Program-made: the position numbers and the translations under genes
Part shown: piece after piece, positions 12,901-27,900 of the stretch
Layout: every line of letters starts with the position of its first letter
Position numbering within the stretch: the first letter of the stretch is position 1
Source of the DNA: Icerya purchasi
Taxonomy: Eukaryota; Arthropoda; Insecta; Hemiptera; Monophlebidae
Assembly (NCBI GenBank): GCA_039619475.1
Contig: CM077116.1
Span: forward strand, 277,217,258 to 277,281,257
Length of the DNA: 64,000 nt
Direction of reading: 5' to 3'
Notes under the pieces: model-generated
The model's database searches: none
What the model was told of the DNA's origin: nothing
Seen by the model: only the letters and a program-made list of their open reading frames with translations

Positions 12901-15900
12901 TTTTTAACCTCTGAAGCCTCATCTTAGATGCTATTTTTGAACCTGAAAACATTAAAGGAACCTCCCTCGATTCTTTATGAATTATGACTCAGAATCACAC
13001 GTAAAAACCGCAGTATTTCCGCTTTCGTAACGATATTTTTAACGTATATTGAACATAAGCATTTTGACTTGTTAAGAACCTGCAATTTTGAAGATGGCAT
13101 TGAAGAGCAGGCATTCGCGGGGAATTGCAATAAAGAAAGATCATAATTTATTCCCTTGATTCGGTTTCCAGTTCGGTAAATAGATATAGAGAATTCCCTT
13201 CAAAAGACAACGATTTCTTTTTAATGTATTCCGGTAGGTTCATCAAATTTTGTGAATTTAACGTAGCGAGTTTATGTTCCTTTCTACTCATTTCACCGAT
13301 GTTGCTTAATATAAAAGAATTTGATCAGTTTTTTCCCCATCAAGCACAGAAATGAGTCTTTAATGATCAGTAAACCAGAGAAGACCATATTGGAAGTGGT
13401 TATTTACGAGAAAGAAAAAAATCTTGTATAACATTTTAATAACGTGTAAAACGTTTTCCAAGTAATTAATTTTATACATTGGTGTGCTATATTTAATATA
13501 CCAATTTGCAAAGAAAATTTGAAATACTCTAATTGCTAAATTAAAAAATGGTTTTTATAATTGATAAAAGTAAAAAAAGGAAATATAAAACGTCGCTATT
13601 GTATTTTTTTTTTTTTATCGCGGTGAACATCCTGCGAGCTATGAAGGATGTGAATATTACGAACAAGAACATAATAAAAAATTTAAACAAAACGCAATAA
13701 ATAGAACTTTCGAAGATGCCCATCATTTGATTTAGAAGACAAAGGCGCGTTTTCACATATAACAAAGCAAATTTTTATATTATAATTCTCGTGTTGCTAT
13801 TTCACAAATAATTACAGTAAAATCTCAAATCGCTAAATATAATGTTTAGTTTTCATCAACAGACGCATAAAATTCGGATTTGGTCTCACTTCGTCTAAAG
13901 CTAAAACTGGAAGAAAATAAGTTTCATTATTGTGTAAAAAAAAAAAATTATTTAACAGCACCGGAGGAATGTTCTGTAAAAGAAAGAAATCAGTTCGAGA
14001 AGCAAAAGCGATTGATAACCATCCGACTGTAGGATAATGTTAAATAAAAGAAAAAAAAAAAAAGGAGAATAATAGCATTATATGTGAGATGTTAAAGTAT
14101 AGCATAAAAACGAAAGCAAAAAGATCTGTTTTCTATTTCTAAGCGTTACGTTTGGTTCTATAAAATTACATAAACATTTATAATAATTCCGAGATAACTA
14201 GTCTAAGGAAGGCTATAAATCATCCGCACACCAAATTTTCTCTTTTTAATCAGCTGAATGAAAACAACCCTGAAATTAGGTAAAATAGGAATTTATATAA
14301 AATTTGTCACCGCCTTTTTTTCCAGTTTATCATTTTAATCCTTTGAAAAATGCAATAAGATTTTTTTATTAACTTAAACGTGCATATTAATTTTGTACAC
14401 ATTTTTAATACTTTTCAAGTTCTATACACCATATAACACGCGGGTACTCTTATATTCTCTTAAAATATCCCGAGACATCCAAAAAATTTCTCTAAGCACT
14501 GAAATTCCCTAACTTTTCTTGACTCCCAAGAAAGTAACCAGACTATCTAATTCGTAAACATCATCCGATAATTCACGCAGGCCAGAATATTTAAGCAAAA
14601 CCTTCTCACACTGTTCACTTTTAATTATTCGCTCGTTTTCTGCGAATGTCTATTATTTTTTTGATTCCCCCTCCTACGTGTTTGTAATAATTAAATTCTA
14701 ATAAAATTAGAAAATACTAATATAAATTGTTCCTATTATTTCTGATATTAAAAATTAATTAAATGTAAACCTGCAAAACGGATTGTTCTGCTAAACCAAT
14801 CCTCAGTTTTCCAGCCAGGGAACGAATTATGTACCGAGCTTCAGACGGTTTACATGCTACAAACAAAGACTGAATTTTATCCACCTTCTTCGACATCGCC
14901 TACAAACAAAAATTAACACAATCTGCTTATAAAGCTAGTATAAAATAAATACTACAATTGATTGAGCAAAAAGAAATCGTTGAATACCTTATTTAGAAAC
15001 GTCTTCGAGCATAGCCCATCATATTAGCTAACACTACTCAAGTGTACTCTATATTGTCAGCTGATGATGGGTTATGCCCGAAAACGTTTCTAAATACGGT
15101 ATTTATTTTAATTTATTTTATAAATATCAACAAACAGGTATGGACTTATCTATATTTAAAAAGAAGTTGACTTAAAATTAATATTGAAAAATAAAATATT
15201 ATTGTCCGAATCAGGCAAAAAAGTGCATCATCAGTTTAAAATCGTCACTGCCGCACTTGCCGTTTTATGTTACATTTTATACTATTTAAGTATTTAACAA
15301 GTATAATACTTACGGCCTGTCCGGATAACATGGCGATTTCTTTTAATTTTTTGAATACTGATGGAATTGTCAATGCTGCTGGTTGGAACATTGTTTTTTG
15401 ATTAGTACGGCTATTTTCGGCGATTATTCCCAAGTCGCCGGTTTTGTTGAAATCCGTTTTTATTTGTTTCATATCTCTGCCTGTGCACTGAGCTATAGCC
15501 TACGGCACAAATATAGAAGTTTTAACAAATATAAAGAAAAAGCTCGATTAACAGATATTACTTTTATATAATCTCTCGGTTTCAGTAAATCATTTTTAAA
15601 CGAAGAAAAAAAAAAAAAACGTACCCTAGCGCGAAAAATTTTAAACATGATAAACATACATAAAATAAGGTTAACATTTTGAAGAATGCGTACCTTCATT
15701 AAGTAAGTATCCGCAATGCCTAATTCGATAGCTTCGTACACTGGGCCTAATTTATTTAAGCACAAATATATACTCGGCAATACATCATCCGGACTTAGCA
15801 CAATTACCGATCGGAAGTAATTTGATAATATGTCGATAATTTTAAGTCTGGCACTTTCTTCTTCTATCCTTTCGAACGTTGCCGCTAACGCTGCATACGG

Positions 15901-18900
15901 AACGCTGATACAAAAATAAAAAGAAATATCGGATAACATTGAACACAATCACTGTCGGAAAAACTACTTTAATTTAGAATTACATACGTTATCATTATCT
16001 GTATTAGTTTTCCAGTTTGAACATAACCGTAAAAGTTTCTATCGTATATGCTTTCAGGGTCATCAGTTAATTAATGTGAACAGAACACTTGCTTACGAGT
16101 AAGGTTACATTTTAAAATAAACCGCATCATGTGTAAAACGGCACGGTAGGAAAATAGTTACAAATTTTTTATCGCTAATAAATTTATTTCTAATAGAAAT
16201 CCTATAAAAAATTTGAAAATTCTTTCACGAATAAATTAAAGCTAGCCTACTTTTGCAGTTCATATCAGTGTTAACATTTACATATAAGCGTAAATTTAAT
16301 AAAAAAAATCGGAGGCGCGGCAGAGATCTCCACGTAGTGCAATATTCTTTAGTAATAGTTTACTGCGTAATTACACGGGTGCCCCTGGAAACGATTTCAG
16401 TGAGTTATCATTGATATCAGCTAACTGTATCACCATAACCACACGCACAGATTATAGTAGAAAGAAGAAATAAGATAATGAATATATGTAATTGAAATAG
16501 CCCTTTTCAGAACTGTCAAACGTCGAAGATCGGAATTCGCTTCCGAATTCTTCAAATTAATATAGAAGGCATTAGCAGAGCCAAACTCGAATACCTAGAA
16601 AGGAAATACACCGATAGGGTACATGCCAGGCTAGTACAAGAAGCGCACACAGTTTCAGACCGCGATTTAATTCAAAGAAGAAAAATGACTAAGGAAACAA
16701 TTGATCCTATTTTAGTGTATAATACCAAGAACCCAGGTATATTTCATTCGGTAAGGTGGAATAGAATATGACGTGGCATCGAAGAAATCATGTTGCGACA
16801 GTAATCTGGAGGAATTTTGCTCCATTCCCCCAGTAAGCGCTCTTTCGACTGGATACGGCTGGTAATTAGCTTCTCACGTAGTTCCCCGTCCAAGAAGTCC
16901 CATACATTCTCTGCGGGGTTCAAGTTGTAAAGCTGTGACAGAGCGGCAATTACAGAGCTGCCATAACTGAGTGTCAATGCGGTATGTTTCAGGTCATTGT
17001 CCCGATAAAGGTGAAACATGTTCTGCAGACCCACTATATCAGCATTTGCACGTAAATTGTTTTTCAAAGTGTCAATATAAGAGGCAAAAGTCATGGTTCC
17101 TTCGATAAAATTTAAAGTCCTAACGCCGGTAGTCGCGAAACTCCCCCTTAGCAGCACACTTCGCCCACCATGTTTTGACCAGCGTAGTCAAATTCTTCTT
17201 CTGTAATTCTATATTCTACTTACGCCCTACTTTTTGTTTTCCGTCAGCTCCAAAAATATTAAACTTCGATTCATCGGTAAATAACTTGTTGTGTCAGAAT
17301 TCCTCATCCTCATGCATTACTTTTTTACAAATTCTAACCGTTTTCTGCGGTGCCTAGCGGCCAGATCTTTGCACCCGTTCAAAACCATCGAGAGATGTAT
17401 ATAACATAAACAGACAGGATGAATCAAGATTCCCGAACAATTAGCATGTATTGGTTTTAATAACATCTGGAGTGGAAATATCTACTATAAAGTCCACAAG
17501 TAAACCAAGATGGAATTTTGTTAGAGCTAAACGCGAGCCAATCAAGTGTATTGAAATTCTATAACTTAATAGTCTGATGTTTATAAATACAGATTGGCTG
17601 GTGTCTACCTGATTACATCTCCGCTGCTCGTGCTTTCATAGCGCATAAGCGGGCTTAAAATTTAAGCTTCAATTTGTTATTTTAACATATGTAATTATCT
17701 TTAAAAAAAATATATTCTTTGATTCGATATATTTTATTATTTCTAGGTCGTCTTTTATGTTTAGTTTTAATCTATGTTTATTAATAATAATGTTCCGCAA
17801 CAGACAATTGATTAATTACTACATTAATAAATTTAAAGATATTTTAATTAATAATAATCTTATAATTAATAATAACCCACTATTTAAAATTAAGAATCAA
17901 TTCTAACGTATCGATATATTGTATTAGTTTATAAGATGACAAATATGATATCGTTTTAACTTTTAAATTTATTTATCAATACCATGATTATGGAGTAGGT
18001 CACTCTGAAACATGTCGGCTATTTTTAATATTTTTAAAATATAATTTCTGTAGTACACGTTTTTTATAATATTTTTAATAAAGTAATAACAGAAAATGGA
18101 CAATATTATTTACAACTCAAATATTATTTTATATATTATCTTTTGGGCGTGTCAGCGGCTTTGACCCAGCAACTACAGAAATCATGGAAAGCGGTAAATA
18201 GAGAAACGATTAAAAATAGAGCTTAGGAAAGATTGAAGTACAGGGATTATATCTGGAGATGGAAAGGAAAGGACAAAGGAAGAACTATAAGGAGTAGGAA
18301 AACCCAGTGTTAAGATTTTGGAGTACAAAACAGAGCGTTCAAAATTAAAGGCAGGGCATTCAAAGATGTGGTTTGCATCACATATGGAAGGAGAAATGGA
18401 ATTATGAAGGGGGAAATCGGGAGAGGAGGCCAGGGAAAAACGAAAACGTGAAGAGGGTAGAAGGGAGTGATTAAAGCGCAGTCTGATTAAGGAAACGATC
18501 GCAGAACGTTGATAAGAAGAGGAATGAAACCACAATTGAGAGCAGGGAACCAGCTGAATTTGAAGATAATGAGAGGCGGGATTAGAAAATAAAGAAGGAT
18601 AGATGTCCAACCACAGTCGGGAATGATTAGCCGAGGAAAGGAGGATGTCCGAGGCAGGCAAATTACAGAGTAAAGGACCATCGCGGGCGGCCGAACAGGC
18701 CAAAAAATCCGCTAACTCGTTGCCCTCGATGCCAGAATGGCTAGAAACTCACAAAAGGTCAATAGTAATGGAGCGGGATGAGAATAGATTGGACATGAGA
18801 AAACGAATTAAGAGAATAATAGAATTGGAGGGGCATTTCTTAAACAACATCAACTTTTAAGAGTCGACACTAAATTCACAAATTGCATCAAAAAATTAAA

Positions 18901-21900
18901 AACCACATTAAACATTTGTTCGATGTTTTTAATATTTGGCTTATAGGAAACAAACGATTGTGTTATTATACTCATTAAACTGTTTCTAAATATTATTATA
19001 ATTTAATATAATTTAAATTTGGTACCGACTCCAAAAAATTAATGTTATTTAAGAATTATCGCAATATCTATTTAAGGTATATTACCTAAAATATTATATT
19101 TTTTAAAAAATAATACGAACTTTAACGATTAATTATTATCGCAATACTTACGGTTGACCTTGTTTCCAAATAGCATCATCAATCGGATGAAAATTAGACT
19201 TATGAGGACTGAAATTAGACAGGCATGACGAAGATTTAGTATTTTCCACTGATTTTTGAAGCGATATCTTCCCTTTTGGAACTTGGTTCTCGTTTTCCGT
19301 CTCGTCATTCGCACTGTCTCTATCTTCACCTTCTGAAGTATTATTATTCCGTTTACAGGCATCATCAGCAGTCAAATCATTATCAGAATCGTCCTTTTCA
19401 ACAGCTTTCTGATCAACTTTATCTTTAGGTGTTTTCTTTTTAACACTTTTTTCTGATTTCTTTTTGGTAATCTTTTTAAACATCTCGTCCGTTTCACCTT
19501 CTTCTTTATTAACCGGAGACAAAAGTGGTGATTTCTCTTTCAAAGCTAACTTGGAATCGACTTTTTTTGGAGTTCGTTTCGTTTCTGGAGATTTTTTCTT
19601 ATTCTGCTTCTTTGACAACTTATTTTCACGATTTAACTTATTTTTTTTACCATCATCTAACTGTTTACCTGAATATTAAAAACAATACATTCATAATACA
19701 CAAAATTTACGCGATGAAAAAAAAGTATATATGAAAAGTAAATTATAATAATAACTTTCGAAATGTACGACAGTTATGTACCGGAACAAAAAAAATACAC
19801 GAATAAGGCGATTTATTTTTATAATAAATCCTCCTCCTCAAAAAAAGAAGATAAATATTTCTTATCAATTTAATGGTTTCGTTTCACCGATGAACACACA
19901 TCGTAATAATTACGTGAGTACTGTTGACGTTTTTTATAAATGGTCTACACTTTCATAAACAGTTACACAATTCCAATCATAAACAAAAATTTACTGCGAG
20001 GTATGGCGACAAGAATTATAAACTCATAAGAGATGGTAAAGATGTCTTAAATTTTTTTTTTTTTTTTATAGAAATAGTCAATAATATTTTCTTCTTGTAA
20101 CAACAAATTAATACAGAGTGTGGCAAACAAATCAAACGTACTTTAAACGCAATAGCGCCCTCCCCAGGCAACATTCCAAAATGAGTTATTCGCGTTCGAA
20201 AGAGGAAAGAAGGTCTTTTTTCAGATAGTAACAATTCAACGACTGGACGGTCGAACAGAGCACGTTCACCGATGAGTGTTTTTTTCGGGGTAATAATTCG
20301 TATGTGACGATGACGCACAACTTTCGTAAACGTTTTTCAATCGCACCAAAAATACCCCTCTCTGAGAAGAAGCTTTATAATTGGATCAAAAACTTTCGGG
20401 AGACTGCTGTGTATGTACAAAAAAAAAACCTCCAGGGCTTCCGAAGAATACGAAGACCTTTCCAAACATCACTCCCGTTCGTGAAGCAGTACAGAAAAGC
20501 CCCGATCGTTGCGCTCGTATGCACACTCAAAATCTAACCATATTCGATGAGAACAATTCGACGTATTTTTCATAACGATCATCACCCATATAAAATTCCA
20601 TACACACAGCGACTTTTACTCGCTGATTATTCCGCCAGAATTTAATTTAGTGAAATGGCGTTGTAAAAAATCGCTTCTAACGAAATCCCTTGAAATACGA
20701 TCATAATAACGGACGAGGCCCATTTTTATCCGAACGGAGATGTAAATAAAAACAAAATCTACGGTACTGGTGCGAAGAGTCCGAGAATCGTACAGGAAAA
20801 ACCCATTAATTCACACAGCATAGATGGGTGTTGCAGCGTGGTGAGTGATTAGACCATACTTCTTTAACGGTGCGGTAAGCGCTGTTAAACTATACGTCAA
20901 ATCACAATTGAAGAGCAAGAGGAAATATTTTAAAACCTGGCTTCAATAAAATGGTGCCACCTACCATACTGTGAACTAGACGATGTTTTTATTAAGGCAA
21001 ATGTTTGCAACCGCATAATTTCGCACGACTCGGAAATTGTGTGGCCGCTACGCTCACCGGATCCGTCCGTTTGCGATTATTTCTTGCGAAGTTATTTAAA
21101 ATCAAAAATTTGTGAAAATAAACCGTGACACTTAGATGAACTAAAATCATAAATTAGAAGACAGTCGCAAGCTATACCAGTGAGTATGTTACCAAAAGTA
21201 TATGAAAATTTCGAAACGGCTTTTCATAATAGTATTGAAAATGGAAGATTTCATTTAAGTGATGTAATTTTCAAAACAAGAAAAATGTCAAAATATTAAA
21301 TATATGGTAAAAAATGTTCTTTCTTCTTCTTTTATTTCGTAAAAAAAAAAAAAAAAAATCATAGCATTATTTGTTCGATCTCTATTGCGTTTCAAAATAC
21401 ATTTCGTTTTTTTTGCCGCATCCTGTCGAACCTCATAAAGCAACACAATTAGCAACAATTTAGAAACATTTAACTATTACTAAGTTTGTAGATAATATCG
21501 ATTAGGGTTCCATTAATAAGTAAACAATCCAATACTTTGTAAACTTCAAAATTACTGTATTTAACTTTCGTCTGGCTATATTTGTATTAGCAAAATATAA
21601 ATTTTTCATACACTGCGTATTATTTTTTCCACGGTAAGTTAATATTTTATTTGTAATCATTTAACAGATTTCCAGCTAGAAATACCTTAATTCAACAATA
21701 TAAATATATAAATGCATATTTTAATCTGTTTATTTATATCTTTAATATACGCATTTAATGGATTTTTCATTTACACCAATTTCAAAAAAGGAAAACAAAA
21801 AAGATATATGTAGGGAATGGATAAGTGCGCGATGTATCAGCATAAATGAACTGAAAGTAAACTAACGAAATATAAAAAAATGAACAAAAGTAATAATATT

Positions 21901-24900
21901 AATCTTATGCGACTGTTATTCAATTATCTAACTGACTTAATTAAGAAGATTTGTGTAAGAAAAAATTCCCAACGTATTTCGTGATTCCAAATTAGTGATG
22001 TATATATACACAGCCAAAGTGTTCAACAGAACTCTTTACAAATATCTCAATTAAAATTTTATTTCTAGATCAACACTGTTTATAATAAATGTTTAAGCAA
22101 TTTCTTAGATACTGACGCTATTGATGGCAGCTCGATAGTTGAATATACATAAATTATCGTTCAGTATTAAAGAGATTACCCATAATTACTTATGTCTTTG
22201 TTTTATTCGTAATTAACATATCTTCTACTTTTATTACTATTATTAATACGGAAGGCATATTGATAATTTTAAACACTAAATATAACATATCTAAGGCCAA
22301 TGCGCTAGTGGTACATATATAACTAACTAGATTACGAAACATTAATAAATTTAAAATCAAAATTTTACAATAGCAGAACACTTTTTTATTGCAAATTTGT
22401 AATATTCGGATATTTATAAAAATGTCAACCAAATGTGAATACTACATATTCAAATTAATGCTTGCTCAGCTTATAAGAATCGGCCTTATGCTCTTTGTTA
22501 TATAATGGATATTTCAATTATTATTTCCATTTAATACTTTCGATTAAAATTTCAAAACGAGTTTCTTATCGTAAATTTGGAAAAAGGCTTACTATTAAAT
22601 GTAATCATTTTTAAACTAAAATCAGCAGTTTAATGTACACTCAATAATTTGTTTGACAAGAGAAAATTCGACACCCATCAATATAGGATTAAGATAAAAA
22701 AGACGATTTTTTCTTTTTTTATATATACCATCCATTGTAAAACTTTTATTTAACATTTTAGTGCACGTATATTAAGGTTACATGCAGCATTTTATTATCG
22801 TGAACCAAAAAAGGTATAATAAAAAAAATAATCGGATTACAAGAAAAAAATCTACTTCGAAAAATATAAAAACATTTTTATCAACTGAGAAAATCGTGGG
22901 GATTGTGTTCTGAGTATTATAAAATCGCTATGTTTAATGGATATTCTAAACAGAAAAAGAAAGTTATATCCCATCAAGCTAAAACGCATTGTCTTAGAAC
23001 TGACAGTCCCCATGGTCTCAATAAAACAATGCGAACTAATTATCCGAAGCTTAAAAATCGATTCAAAGATTACTATTTCGAAATGTTAAAAAAAAAGTTC
23101 GAAAATAGCTAGAGAGCTAGTAATGTTTAAAAAATAGTAGCGTATGCGGCCAGCTGCATGTTTTGAAAACAACTTTACCGATTATTAAATAGTACATACA
23201 ATATAATTTCAACTATTTGTAATTTCTCGTGTTTTAAAAAAATTAATTAACTATAAATCTTGAGCTTAAAGCTCTAAAGCACATTAACTGTACAATGTAA
23301 AATTTAATTTAAAATTAATAAATAGTTAAACATTCCGAAATAGTTTATTCAATAACTGCTAATAACTTTATACACAATAAAAATTTCTTTCAGTTCCCAA
23401 TATATTACAACTAATGATTATTATTAATACTCACGACTTAAATGTTCTAAATTTAAAATATACCACACTTAATAATATAAAATTCTGATAAATAGGAAAA
23501 TGACATATTATACGTAATTATCAAACGGTAGTTTGCATACTGAAATTATTACATCGTTGAATACAGTTAAGTACTCCCTGATCTTATTTTCTTTCACAAA
23601 TCTTTCCAAAAATTAAACTGATGTACGTAATTTTAAAAATACCCTTACAAGTAACTTTTATCTAATTCAAAGAACCACGTAATTTTGTTTTTATTTTGTA
23701 ATTATTACTATCTATAGAATTAAACGAAATATTAACTTCCTCAAAATATTAAATTTAAGTACTTTAATTTGCTTAAATTTCGAACTAATGATCTCGTACA
23801 CTTATTCCTCTACACGCATTCCGTAAAATTATTTAATTTCTGTAAAGTTTAATTTAAAAAAAAATTAAAGTACGTACTTTTAGACTCAATATTTTGTGAT
23901 TCTATCGATGATGAAACATTTTCATCAGACTTAGTATTTACCACATCTGAGCTTTCTGAAATCTTGGATCTGAAATATTTAATGGGCAACAACATAAATT
24001 AAAAATTTAATAACATTTCCATTTCGCAAAATGTACTTTGTATTCCGTTTAAAATAATCAAATAAAAAAAAAAAATTCAATTTTAATATAACAAGTTTAC
24101 AACAATTTTTTTTTTTAAAACAGTAGGTTATATTTTCGGTCGAAGCTACAACATATGAAACTAGCGTTCATCAACCAAAGAAAACAGAATAATATTCCAA
24201 AACGAAAAAAAATAGAAAACGGAATAATGTAAAATTTTATATGCTCTATATTGTAAAGTTGCAAAACAAGAAATCGAAAAATATTCACAGCGAGTTCTGT
24301 AGTAACTAGTGAGTTAACTTTTTTTTTTAAATCGACATATTTCCGTCATTAAAATATAAAAAAACTACAAAACCCCTACAAATTTTAAAATTTAAGGACA
24401 AATTTGAATATATATATACATATATATGTGTGTGTATGTATGCATACCAAACTGTAGGACAAAAAATTTGAAAAGTCCCTCAAATTTTGAACCCTCTGAA
24501 CTTAACTTCTAATTGATTTAGAAAACGAAATATAGTGCCCCTGGCGCCGATTCTATCCACCCCTTCATGAACAAACATCTTCCTAAACAAGCTAAACATT
24601 TCCTTCTCCGCATCTACAATCTAATATGGTCTACTGGCAACTTGCCACCCGCTTCAAAAACCGTAGTTGTAGTTCCTATTCTGAAGGCTAATGCTGATCC
24701 TTTTTTTCCTAATAGTTTCCATCCGATTTCCCTAATTAGTGCACTGTCGAAGACAATGGAGAAAATCGTTAATAGACGGCTCCTGTTTTATCACGAATCA
24801 AACAAATTAATTTCCTCCTTACAGGCTGGTGGCCATATACGTAAATCTACTTTGTCTCATCTTATTAGCCTTCAAAGGCAAATTCTTCATGCCCGAAGTA

Positions 24901-27900
24901 ATGGTCAATATCTATATTCAATATTTTTTGACATTGAAAACGTGTTCGACCGCGTATGGCAGTACGGCTTGCTACTTAAATTCAAAAATGCTGGAATAAA
25001 AATGGCAAAATGAGCAATTTTATCCTACATTTCTTATCTAACAGAGTAATACAAGTTAAAGTTGGCTCCGTGATGTCCTTTCCTGTTCGTATGGAGAATG
25101 GAATCGCCCAGGGATCCGCTCTGAGTGTGACATTGTTCATCCTATTTATTAATGACATTTCCTGCTGTATTAGGCCGCTAGTGACAGCCCGATTATTTAT
25201 TCATGACCTGAATATATCAATCTCATCCAACCTCCTATCCAATACCCAGTCTATCTTCCAGTCGACAATATATGAGCTATATACATGGGCTGTACGAAAT
25301 GGACTAAATTTCTCTACTTCCAAAATTCCATGTGTTAACTTCCACAGGAGTCGTCTGCATAGAGATAACCAAGAAATTCGCCTTCATCTCAATAATTCTC
25401 CTCTTCCTTTCTCCAGCTCTGTTAAATTCTTAGATCTAGTTTTTGATTCCTCTCTGTCCTGGTCTCCCCATATTTCCAAGCTTAAAAATAAATACATAAA
25501 GAACCTCTCCATTATAAAATACTTGTTCAGTCCTAAATTCAATACTGACCCCAAGCTGCTTGTCACCATTTATAAAGGCCTTAACCTTTCCAGATTAACT
25601 TATGGATGCCAAATGTACTCCTCGGTTAGTTAGTCAGTCAATACTCAGTTCACTTGATTCAATACATCATACATTCATCCGCCTAATTTTTGGTCTTCAT
25701 CAAACTTCTCCCTCAGCAAGTGCTTGTTTCCTTAGTCGCATACCCCCACTTTCCCTGATCCGTTCTTTTATTACCGGGCGAGATTTAATCCACTGGTACT
25801 TTCATCAGTATGAAATTACTTCTTCTTCTAAAACTGCAAATACATATTCCGTCAACTTAGTAAAACAAATTGTTGATACTGGTGCGCAAGTGCTAAATTT
25901 CGTCACTCGTCATTACAAACTTCCTCCTTGGAAAAACATCCCTACAAAGATAGACTTATCCCTCTTAAACACAGTAACTTACAGATCTGCGCCAAACGCA
26001 ACTCACTGCGTCGCCGAAAAAATCCATAGTTATCCTAACTCTTTGATCATTTATATTGATGATGCAAAAGCAGACCAAATTATCTACCCATCTTCAACTG
26101 CGCGCACTTATTCTATCGGTAGGAAAATCATTTCGTTTCGTCTAAATGGTCATTGCTTGGTACAGGAAGCAGAATCGTACGCCATATGCATTAGCCTCGA
26201 GGCCATTTTTACAGGCAGAATTTACAAATAGAAGTTTACTTTTAGTGATTGATTCTTTGGCATATCTAAATTCGATTTCCTCACAGAACAACATGGATAT
26301 CTTAGCCCTGAAGGTTAATTATGCGTTGAAGTTGCTCCATCATGCAAGAAACTAGGTAACGCTTTTATGGGTGCCGAATCATGCGGGAATTGAAGGGAAC
26401 GAGCGAGTTGATTTGTCATCAAAGTCTGCACTGCGAGCATTAATGCCGTTTCAGCCCCACCAATCTGCAAAATGAAGGGTTATTTCTATGAACTTATGAT
26501 GACTGAGTGGACCAGCCACTCTTTACATTGCGCGTCGGGAATATGCTGTTTTGAATCGGTTGCGGGTTGGACATACGGCGGTCTCGCATAACTATGTACT
26601 GGAAAGTACTCTTCCCCCACCCACATGTTCTTTCTGTTCCAGTCCTCCCTTACCCTTCTGTGTACACCTGTTGCAAAAATGTATGGCGTTCACTTGCTCC
26701 GCGTTTGCTAGCGTTACACTTTCAACCATTCTCTCAAATGACGCAACGTGTGTATAAATTCTTCTTGGGTTTCTTAGAGATAATAATCTATTAGGTAGAA
26801 TATGAAGTAGCCTCCTCACCCTGGCACATAATGACCATTGCAGTTAGAAACGGTACATAGGTGATATCAGAGAAAGAAAAGAAGTAATAAACGTGAGACT
26901 TAAATTATTCTCAATGTTAGCTACCACTGAAACATGGATATCAAGAAACACGTATAATTAACGTCTCATAATATTTCTCTCGTTTACATAATTTAGCTAG
27001 CGGTTTTAGTTTTTGAGGTCTTTTAGTCCAAACTTAATTTTTATGTTTTTTTAATAAGTAAACACTACACAAACATTGCAGCTCCCTTTTATTTTAAAAA
27101 TTCATGTGCTAAAATACCGCCAGCGGGCACAAAATATTATTTCTTGTTAAAAATTTGTCTTCACGAAACATCACAGCAATCTGAAACGTGGTTATTTGTA
27201 TTCTATTATGGAATTGTTTACCCAATATAAATAAAAAGCAGTAATTCATACGTAAAGAAATTATAATAAAGTAACAAGTTTTTCTAAATATATGATATTT
27301 TTCGAACTACCGTTTAAAATAAGATCGCGATAAAACATTTTTGAAACCTGTGGATCTTACTTGTTTAAGAAATTTAAGTTAGTATTGTCTGTAAAGTTAA
27401 ACGGGAAAGTTACTGTATATTTTAAAAAATATAAGCGTAAACGTAAAAATTATTAAGTTTGCCTTAATTTTTCTTATAGATCTGTTAATTTAAAAAAAAA
27501 ATCGAATTTGAAGTTCATTTTCCCCCAAATTGCTAACTTTTTCGATATCGTCCTTTAAAAACCAAATAGAGATATATTTACAGTGAACTGAGCAGTTTTC
27601 TCCGTTTTTATCATCGTCAAACTATTACTTCTACAACGAGTTTTTAAGTAAAGCGAACAAACAGAATTATTAGGTATTAAAGTAAGAATAACTAGCTTTC
27701 CAAAACGTTGATTTATTAATAATCATAAAAAAAATCATCGATTAAAATTTCTTCGCAATTTCAAAAAACCTCGCTATAAGGATTTCTTCAATTTAATCCT
27801 AACCTGTAAAGCTTGTCTTTTTTACTTTGCTATTCGCATCAACTTGTTTCCACTTCGCATCATAGTAGAGAAACTAAGTTTTATCAATTGATTGAGCATT

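Noticed and set aside
18645..18860. 71-codon plus frame with a soluble-protein-like composition
   Set aside because: It is the antisense of the LINE RNase H region on the minus strand.
22903..23112. 69-codon plus frame in LIG1 intron 5
   Set aside because: Simple Lys-rich composition in AT-rich DNA, no recognisable domain, no splice context.
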